64,000 nt of DNA from Candidatus Thorarchaeota archaeon MP8T_1 (GTDB lineage Archaea; Asgardarchaeota; Thorarchaeia; Thorarchaeales; Thorarchaeaceae). The notes under the pieces are model-generated. The model was given only the letters and a program-made list of their open reading frames with translations, was not told the origin of the DNA and did no database searches. Below, piece after piece: positions 59,391 to 64,000 of this stretch. Numbering within the stretch: the first letter of the stretch is position 1; every line of letters starts with the position of its first letter. Location of the stretch: assembly GCA_002825465.1 (NCBI GenBank), contig PJER01000001.1:124001-188000 (forward strand). The letters run 5' to 3'. The translations under genes and the position numbers were made by a program.

Positions 59391-60908
59391 CTAGAATTTT
59401 AAGAATACATCAGGTATCTTCTCGATGCAATCGGTGGCAACAATGTGTTCTCCCTTTTCACCTGCAGCTAATTCACCAGCTACACCAGATACAAAAGCTC
59501 CGGCAGAGGCTGCTTGAAATGCATTGCCCCTTCTAGAGAGAAGAGATGCGATTATACCAGTCAATACATCACCAGTACCTCCGACTGTCATCGCAGGTAC
59601 ACCAGTTCTGTTGAGTTTTGTTGTTCCATCAGGATACGCAATGACATCTACATGACCTTTAAGTAAAACTACGCTTTCATATTGCATGGCGGCATCCAGA
59701 GCTCGCTGTGTACGATTTTCAAGGTCATTAGACTCACCAATATCTGCGTGCATTATGATCTTCAATTCACCCCAATGCGGCGTCAAAACAGTTCTATCGG
59801 GATGTAGTTTAATCTGTGATTTTTCAAGAGCCTTGAGACCATCTGCATCAATAACCATGGGTTTCTGAAGTTCGACCATCCTAGCAATGAAAGTTTGTAC
59901 AGCAACATAGGTCTCGGGATGTTCTCCTAGACCAGGACCGATGACTGTCACATCATTTTTCATAGCCAGATCAATAGCCAGGTCGACTGATTCTGGTTGG
60001 AAAATTTTTGTTCCCAGACTGGTGACCATCAAGTTTGGATTGTATTCACGAATTGCAGGAACAACGGGTTCTGGAGCGAGAATGCTAACTAAATCAGATC
60101 CGGTTCTCAATGCTGCCATCCCGGAGAGCGCAGGAGCTCCTGAATATACATCGCTCCCACCGATGACCAGAATTTTGCCTGAGTCACCTTTCTTAGCAGT
60201 TGTGCTGCGGGGGTAATTATATGCCGCCAAATCACCTGGTCCGCATGTATATGATGCTTCCCTCGGAATTCCTATTGTTACGATGTGGATTTTACCTGAA
60301 TGCTCCTTAGCATGCAAAACACCAATTTTTGTTGCATGAAGAGAGATTGTATGATCAGCTTTTACAGCATCACCATGGACTGCTCCTGTATCAGAATCAA
60401 TACCTGTAGGTACATCGATAGAATATTTGGTTGCTTTTGATTTGTTAATGAATTTCACTGCAGTTAGGAGAGGTTCCCTAAGTTTTGAATGCAGTCCAAA
60501 TCCCATTATTCCATCAATGAGAATATCTGCTCTTTCAATAGATTTGCAAGATTTAACATCAGACTCAGTTTTGAGAGTGGCAATGGATATGCGTTTTAGA
60601 TTTTTGAGAATATTCCAGTTTGTGGCTGTGTCTTCATTTGAGATAGTCTTCTCATGACCTAAGAGGAAGACCTCGACATGGGCACCTACCTCATCAAGAT
60701 ACCTTGCTGCAACAATGCCATCTCCACCATTTCCACCAAGACCAGACATAATTACTATTGATTTATGCTCAACCTGTTCATTATCAATGATTACTCGAGC
60801 AACCTCTCTGCCAGCAATCTGCATTAGAATACTATGCGAAACTCCAAGATATTTAGCATTCAGTTCAAGAGACCTCATCTCTTGAGTGGAAATCGGGAGT
60901 GAATCCAT
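59391..60908 (-). CDS. nnr: Bifunctional NAD(P)H-hydrate repair enzyme
   Basis: Repairs damaged NAD(P)H: residues 1-210 or so are the epimerase (YjeF N-terminal domain, with VIMSGLGGNGGDGIVAARYL and DVPTGIDSDTGAVHGDAV). The rest is the ADP-dependent dehydratase (ribokinase-like, with GKILVIGGSDVYSGAPALSG, VIGPGLGEHPE, VLTPHWGEL and GGTGDVLTGIIASLLSR). Both active regions are intact. At 505 residues it is the normal length for the fused form found in archaea and bacteria. Convergent with the CoA-fusion gene. Confidence 0.93.
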   Translation of the reverse strand: MDSLPISTQEMRSLELNAKYLGVSHSILMQIAGREVARVIIDNEQVEHKSIVIMSGLGGNGGDGIVAARYLDEVGAHVEVFLLGHEKTISNEDTATNWNILKNLKRISIATLKTESDVKSCKSIERADILIDGIMGFGLHSKLREPLLTAVKFINKSKATKYSIDVPTGIDSDTGAVHGDAVKADHTISLHATKIGVLHAKEHSGKIHIVTIGIPREASYTCGPGDLAAYNYPRSTTAKKGDSGKILVIGGSDVYSGAPALSGMAALRTGSDLVSILAPEPVVPAIREYNPNLMVTSLGTKIFQPESVDLAIDLAMKNDVTVIGPGLGEHPETYVAVQTFIARMVELQKPMVIDADGLKALEKSQIKLHPDRTVLTPHWGELKIIMHADIGESNDLENRTQRALDAAMQYESVVLLKGHVDVIAYPDGTTKLNRTGVPAMTVGGTGDVLTGIIASLLSRRGNAFQAASAGAFVSGVAGELAAGEKGEHIVATDCIEKIPDVFLKF

Positions 60909-61018
60909 AACAAGTCACGCTCTTTCTATATTCTGTTTAGGTAAACTTGGTATTTCAATGCAGTTATTCCAAGTCTGATTAAAGAATAAAATTCATTTGA
61001 TGATAAACGAAACGTAAG

Positions 61019-61510
61019 TTGGGATTAATCGTGGAAAATAAGGTCGATAATAGGAGCACTAGCTTTTACATCCTACGATTTGTAAAAGTATCAAGAATCA
61101 TCTTCTTTGGAAGTTCGATAGGGATTTTAGCTTACTTTACCCTATCAAGTGGAATCGTGGATTATCTATCATCAATAGCAGGACCATGTTTCATAATTAT
61201 AATGGATCTGTTAATGTTTAACAGAAGTAGAAATCATTTCAAGGAATTCTATCTGGTTTCTATCATCATATGCCTAATGGCATTGGGTATAACCATGGTG
61301 ACACTTTTACCGCTCATGCTATTTCTCTACATATCGAATTTTATTGTAGCCCTTTTCTATCTCATTGGTCTCGGTGTAATGGGTGTTTCATTTATTGAAC
61401 TATTCACACTCATCTATCTTACTCGTCCTCAAGAAGATTACAGTGAACCTGTCTGGGAAGAGAAGGATGAGGTCTGGGATAAGAAAAAGGATACTATCGA
61501 CATTCAATGA
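61019..61510 (+). CDS. Small membrane protein, four helices
   Basis: Four hydrophobic segments: IIFFGSSIGILAYFTL, SIAGPCFIIIMDLLMF, LVSIIICLMALGITMVTLLPLMLFLYISNFIVA (long enough for two) and FYLIGLGVMGVSFIELFTLIY. The tail is acidic (DEVWDKKKDTIDIQ). The start is TTG 61019 or GTG 61031, with no clear ribosome site. No recognised family. It is followed at a spacing of 38 bases by a methyltransferase gene. Confidence 0.6.
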   Translation: MGLIVENKVDNRSTSFYILRFVKVSRIIFFGSSIGILAYFTLSSGIVDYLSSIAGPCFIIIMDLLMFNRSRNHFKEFYLVSIIICLMALGITMVTLLPLMLFLYISNFIVALFYLIGLGVMGVSFIELFTLIYLTRPQEDYSEPVWEEKDEVWDKKKDTIDIQ

Positions 61511-61548
61511 GAAAACATAACTAGAATTGACACCTGAGATAGGTCAGA

Positions 61549-62220
61549 ATGAGTCACTACTACTCTCAGAAGTTGTCATCAGACCGACTAAAGAGATGTT
61601 ATGATATCGCACCTCTAAGAGTCCAAAAGTATCTCACTGCGGAGATTGATTTTGTTCTAAGTCATGTAGAAAAATCAGATTGCGTTTTGGAATTGGGATG
61701 TGGGTATGGACGAGTGCTAGAGAAATTAATTCCAAAGAGTTTCAAGATTATTGGAATCGATGTATCCCAAGATAGTTTGACACTAGCAAAGGAATACACT
61801 GCACTCAATCCAAAGTTACATTTAATCCAAGCCAATGCAAAATGCCTTCCGTTCCCAAAAGAAGTTTTTGACAAGGTAATATGCATCCAGAATGGAATTT
61901 CTGCATTCAAGATAAATCCGCAAATCCTCATACAAGAAAGTGTAAGAATCACAAGACCAGGTGGCAAGTGTATATTTTCGAGTTATTCCGATAAATTCTG
62001 GGAGTCTCGCCTACAATGGTTCGAGATGCAATCTAACGAGGGGCTCCTTGGAAAAATTGATTGGGAGAAGACAAAGAACGGAGTTATTGTTTGCGATGAC
62101 GGATTTACAGCTACTACCTTCAATCAAACTGATTTTGAGGAGTTATCCACAAATCTCGATCTGGATATGGAATTAATTGAGGTTGATAATTCGAGTGTGT
62201 TTTGTATCATCTCTGTCTGA
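61549..62220 (+). CDS. SAM-dependent methyltransferase, class I
   Basis: A small class I methyltransferase. The SAM motif is CVLELGCGYGRVLEKL near residue 46; the acidic motif IGIDVSQDSLTLAK follows, then VICIQNGISAFK and the post-strand RPGGKCIFSSYS. These are features of the type 11 family. Substrate is unknown. It begins at ATG 61549, five bases after AGGT. No operon relation is sure except with the preceding membrane protein. It converges with the substrate-binding protein gene. Confidence 0.85.
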   Translation: MSHYYSQKLSSDRLKRCYDIAPLRVQKYLTAEIDFVLSHVEKSDCVLELGCGYGRVLEKLIPKSFKIIGIDVSQDSLTLAKEYTALNPKLHLIQANAKCLPFPKEVFDKVICIQNGISAFKINPQILIQESVRITRPGGKCIFSSYSDKFWESRLQWFEMQSNEGLLGKIDWEKTKNGVIVCDDGFTATTFNQTDFEELSTNLDLDMELIEVDNSSVFCIISV

Positions 62221-62232
62221 ATATTGAAACAT

Positions 62233-63969
62233 CTAGTCATACTTCTGGATTCCGAGAGCTATAACTGCAAATCCACCAGACCCAATAAAAAGTGTCAATA
62301 ACGCCTGCAAAGTGTTAAGAAGACTCGGACTCGTTACATACGGGCTCAGGGAACTTGTTGGTAATGAAGCATATACAGAAAGATATTGAATCTTTGCAGC
62401 AGCTGTCCACCGAGACTGCACTGTCGAACTATATGCTGAGTCATATGTCATGTCGTGATTTATTCTCAAGGCATAATCAAGTGTGAATTTCTCTAAGACG
62501 GAGGTTTTGGGATCCGTAATTGAAACTGGGTCGCCCATCTGACTTGCATACATGTCAAGCTCTGATTTTGTGATAGTACCAAGATAATACTGTTCAACAA
62601 TACCTTGCCAGCAATTTACCAGCTCCACATGTGAATCAGTTAGGACTGATTCATAATATCGTGCAAAGGGTAAGGAGGTCAATAAAGACTGAGTTTGGTT
62701 AATCGCGAATGAAATACTTCTTGCAGTCTGATTAAATATTGAATAGAGGTCTTCAACTCCTGTAACTCCTGACACCTTGAAAGCATCTCGCATTATAGGC
62801 AACCGTTGGATATCTTCATCAAACCAAAGAGATTGACCATAGGGGGAGAGAACAAAGTCAATGAATCCCTCAGCCATTGTCTTGTTAGCTGTTGAGTTAG
62901 CAATTGCAATCGGATCAGGAGAGATTACGGTCCCATCACATGGGACAATGTACTCACAGGAAGGATTGTTTGATTGAGTCCTAAATCCATAATAGTCGAT
63001 ACAAGGAATAATACCTCTCTCTCCATTCTCAACAGCCATCTGAGCTTCAATACTCCCACCATAAATAGCAGCATTCCCTGCCATTCTACTTAGATGAATC
63101 CATCCATCATCCCAACCCATTAGTTGTACAATCATATCATAGATGTACTTGTGAGATGCAGAATCTGGAGCATTAGCCATTGCGATTGATGGCACAGTAG
63201 GGAGTAGACTTCCATAGATTGGTTCTGAAAGATTAGCCCAAGCTGTTGGAACAGGTAATGAAAATGACTCTAAGAAATCATGATTCACGGTGAATCCAAA
63301 GGAGGAGATCTCGGATCCAATCCAGACTAATTGGTCAGCTGTATTGTTACGTTTTGCTGGCATTCCTGCAATAGTATCGTTGACTCTGGATTCAACTTCT
63401 TGCATCAGTGGACTAGTGAGGGGAGATAAATAATTACCAGTAATAAGCCAATCAAATAGTTCTGAACCCCCACCCCAACAGACATCAATAGTTCCAGCTT
63501 CGATAAGGTCATCCCAGTATTCATCAGCAGGTGTCCGCCAAGTTATACCATCAATATTATTCTCGATAGCAAAGGATGAAGCAAGAAATGCAGATTCAAA
63601 GACATCTTGAACTGATATATCATGTCGTGACAAAACTACTAACGTGTAAGGTTCTTGAGTAGTTGTTGTCGTTGTCGTTGTGGTCCCTGTCGTGGTGGTA
63701 GTTGTACCAGTAGTAGTCGTTGTTGTATCAGTGGTCGTAGGGGTAGTTCCTGTTGTGATTGTATCTGTAATAGTTGATGTTGTAGTATCTGTTGTACTCG
63801 TTGTATCTGTGGTTGAAGTTGTTGTGTCAGTAGTTGAAGTTGTTGTACTAGTTGTCGTAGTTGTTCCAGGGTTTAAATTTTGAAAGATACCCATTGTAAT
63901 AAGAAGACCACCAATTCCAATTATGATGACAGCACAAACAGCGACCATTTGATTAGTTCGTTGGCTCAC
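62233..63969 (-). CDS. Membrane-anchored substrate-binding protein with Thr-rich stalk
   Basis: An N-terminal hydrophobic segment (VAVCAVIIIGIGGLLITMGIF) anchors or exports the protein. A stalk of about 70 residues (36-104) is nearly all Thr with a little Ser, Asp and Gly. A type 1 extracellular solute-binding domain follows, with YTLVVLSRHDISVQDVF, YWDDLIEAGTIDVCWGGGSEL and AEGFIDFVLSPYGQSLWFDED, typical of ABC importer receptors. A C-terminal helix (TLQALLTLFIGSGGFAVIAL) is unusual for such receptors and could be a second anchor. No permease or ATPase gene follows within this window, which ends 31 bases upstream of the start. Confidence 0.8.
   Translation of the reverse strand: MSQRTNQMVAVCAVIIIGIGGLLITMGIFQNLNPGTTTTTSTTTSTTDTTTSTTDTTSTTDTTTSTITDTITTGTTPTTTDTTTTTTGTTTTTTGTTTTTTTTTQEPYTLVVLSRHDISVQDVFESAFLASSFAIENNIDGITWRTPADEYWDDLIEAGTIDVCWGGGSELFDWLITGNYLSPLTSPLMQEVESRVNDTIAGMPAKRNNTADQLVWIGSEISSFGFTVNHDFLESFSLPVPTAWANLSEPIYGSLLPTVPSIAMANAPDSASHKYIYDMIVQLMGWDDGWIHLSRMAGNAAIYGGSIEAQMAVENGERGIIPCIDYYGFRTQSNNPSCEYIVPCDGTVISPDPIAIANSTANKTMAEGFIDFVLSPYGQSLWFDEDIQRLPIMRDAFKVSGVTGVEDLYSIFNQTARSISFAINQTQSLLTSLPFARYYESVLTDSHVELVNCWQGIVEQYYLGTITKSELDMYASQMGDPVSITDPKTSVLEKFTLDYALRINHDMTYDSAYSSTVQSRWTAAAKIQYLSVYASLPTSSLSPYVTSPSLLNTLQALLTLFIGSGGFAVIALGIQKYD
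63658..63864 (-). repeat. Thr-rich low-complexity coding repeat
   Basis: Tandem ACA/ACT/ACG codons encode TTTTTSTTTSTTDTTTSTT and longer runs, the stalk of the substrate-binding protein. In archaeal surface proteins such tracts often carry O-linked sugars. On the plus strand it creates a spurious valine-rich frame. Confidence 0.7.
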
Positions 63970-64000
63970 TCAATTCAACTCCCATTGAGGTAAAATCCTC

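Noticed and set aside
63680..63883. Plus-strand frame rich in valine
   Set aside because: It is the antisense of the Thr-codon stalk, not a gene.
1..64000. CRISPR arrays, insertion sequences, prophage genes and replication origin
   Set aside because: No regularly spaced repeats, transposase, integrase, phage structural or Orc1/Cdc6 genes were recognised.

Overview
This 64 kb window is archaeal chromosome, most likely from an Asgard archaeon (a Thorarchaeia-like lineage is my best guess, by inference). Archaeal markers seen directly are ribosomal protein eS17, a group II chaperonin (thermosome), an archaeal/eukaryal ATP-dependent DNA ligase, the archaeal HMG-CoA synthase / thiolase / OB-fold zinc protein set, FolE2/MptA-type GTP cyclohydrolase, a GTP-dependent dephospho-CoA kinase domain, and TATA-like boxes with frequent TTG and GTG starts. 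The Asgard guess rests on two giant one-pass surface proteins whose cytosolic tails look like longin/roadblock-type domains, and on many unrecognised secreted or membrane proteins. No rRNA, tRNA, CRISPR array, insertion sequence or prophage was recognised.

Layout. 0-9.4 kb: aminotransferase, a tandem microprotein locus, a secreted anchored protein, small enzymes and MetRS. 9.7-17.7 kb: a lineage-specific cluster of three paralogous TPR proteins, two paralogous ribbon-helix-helix regulators and a secreted beta-helix protein. 17.7-20.6 kb: small membrane proteins, a second microprotein locus next to structured DNA, a serpin-like protein and a membrane HhH protein. 20.6-29.8 kb: two giant paralogous surface receptors. 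29.9-34.8 kb: preQ0/archaeosine (or pterin) enzymes, DNA ligase, eS17 and an orphan DNA methyltransferase. 34.8-41.3 kb: a minus-strand central-carbon operon korA-korB-fumC-sdhA-sdhB. 41.4-43.9 kb: three paralogous membrane proteins around a V4R-like protein. 44.1-47.7 kb: thermosome, P-loop ATPase, thioredoxin reductase. 47.8-49.3 kb: three paralogous four-helix membrane proteins, one with a frameshift at a slippery heptamer. 49.5-54.0 kb: secreted prenyltransferase-like repeat protein, a large unknown, an AbrB-type protein, an asparagine-synthase-like ATPase and a ubiquitin-like protein. 54.3-57 kb: HMG-CoA synthase, thiolase and DUF35 protein (mevalonate entry). 57-61 kb: two phosphoesterases, a probable PPAT-DPCK fusion for CoA synthesis, and the NAD(P)HX repair enzyme. 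61-64 kb: membrane protein, methyltransferase and a substrate-binding protein with a long Thr-rich stalk.

Two unlisted signals stand out. First, microproteins of 31-46 residues, each with a Shine-Dalgarno sequence, lie in two loci (2.1-2.8 kb and 18.2-18.6 kb); several share a C-terminal DA[LI]xxxY[LM]Y motif, and hairpins lie beside them. Second, the promoter of the first locus (TATA box followed by GTAAT-N3-ATTAC) recurs at the beta-helix gene beside the RHH regulators, which suggests a small regulon. Other notable items are the serpin-like protein, the CoA enzyme fusion and the T_TTT_TTA frameshift site.
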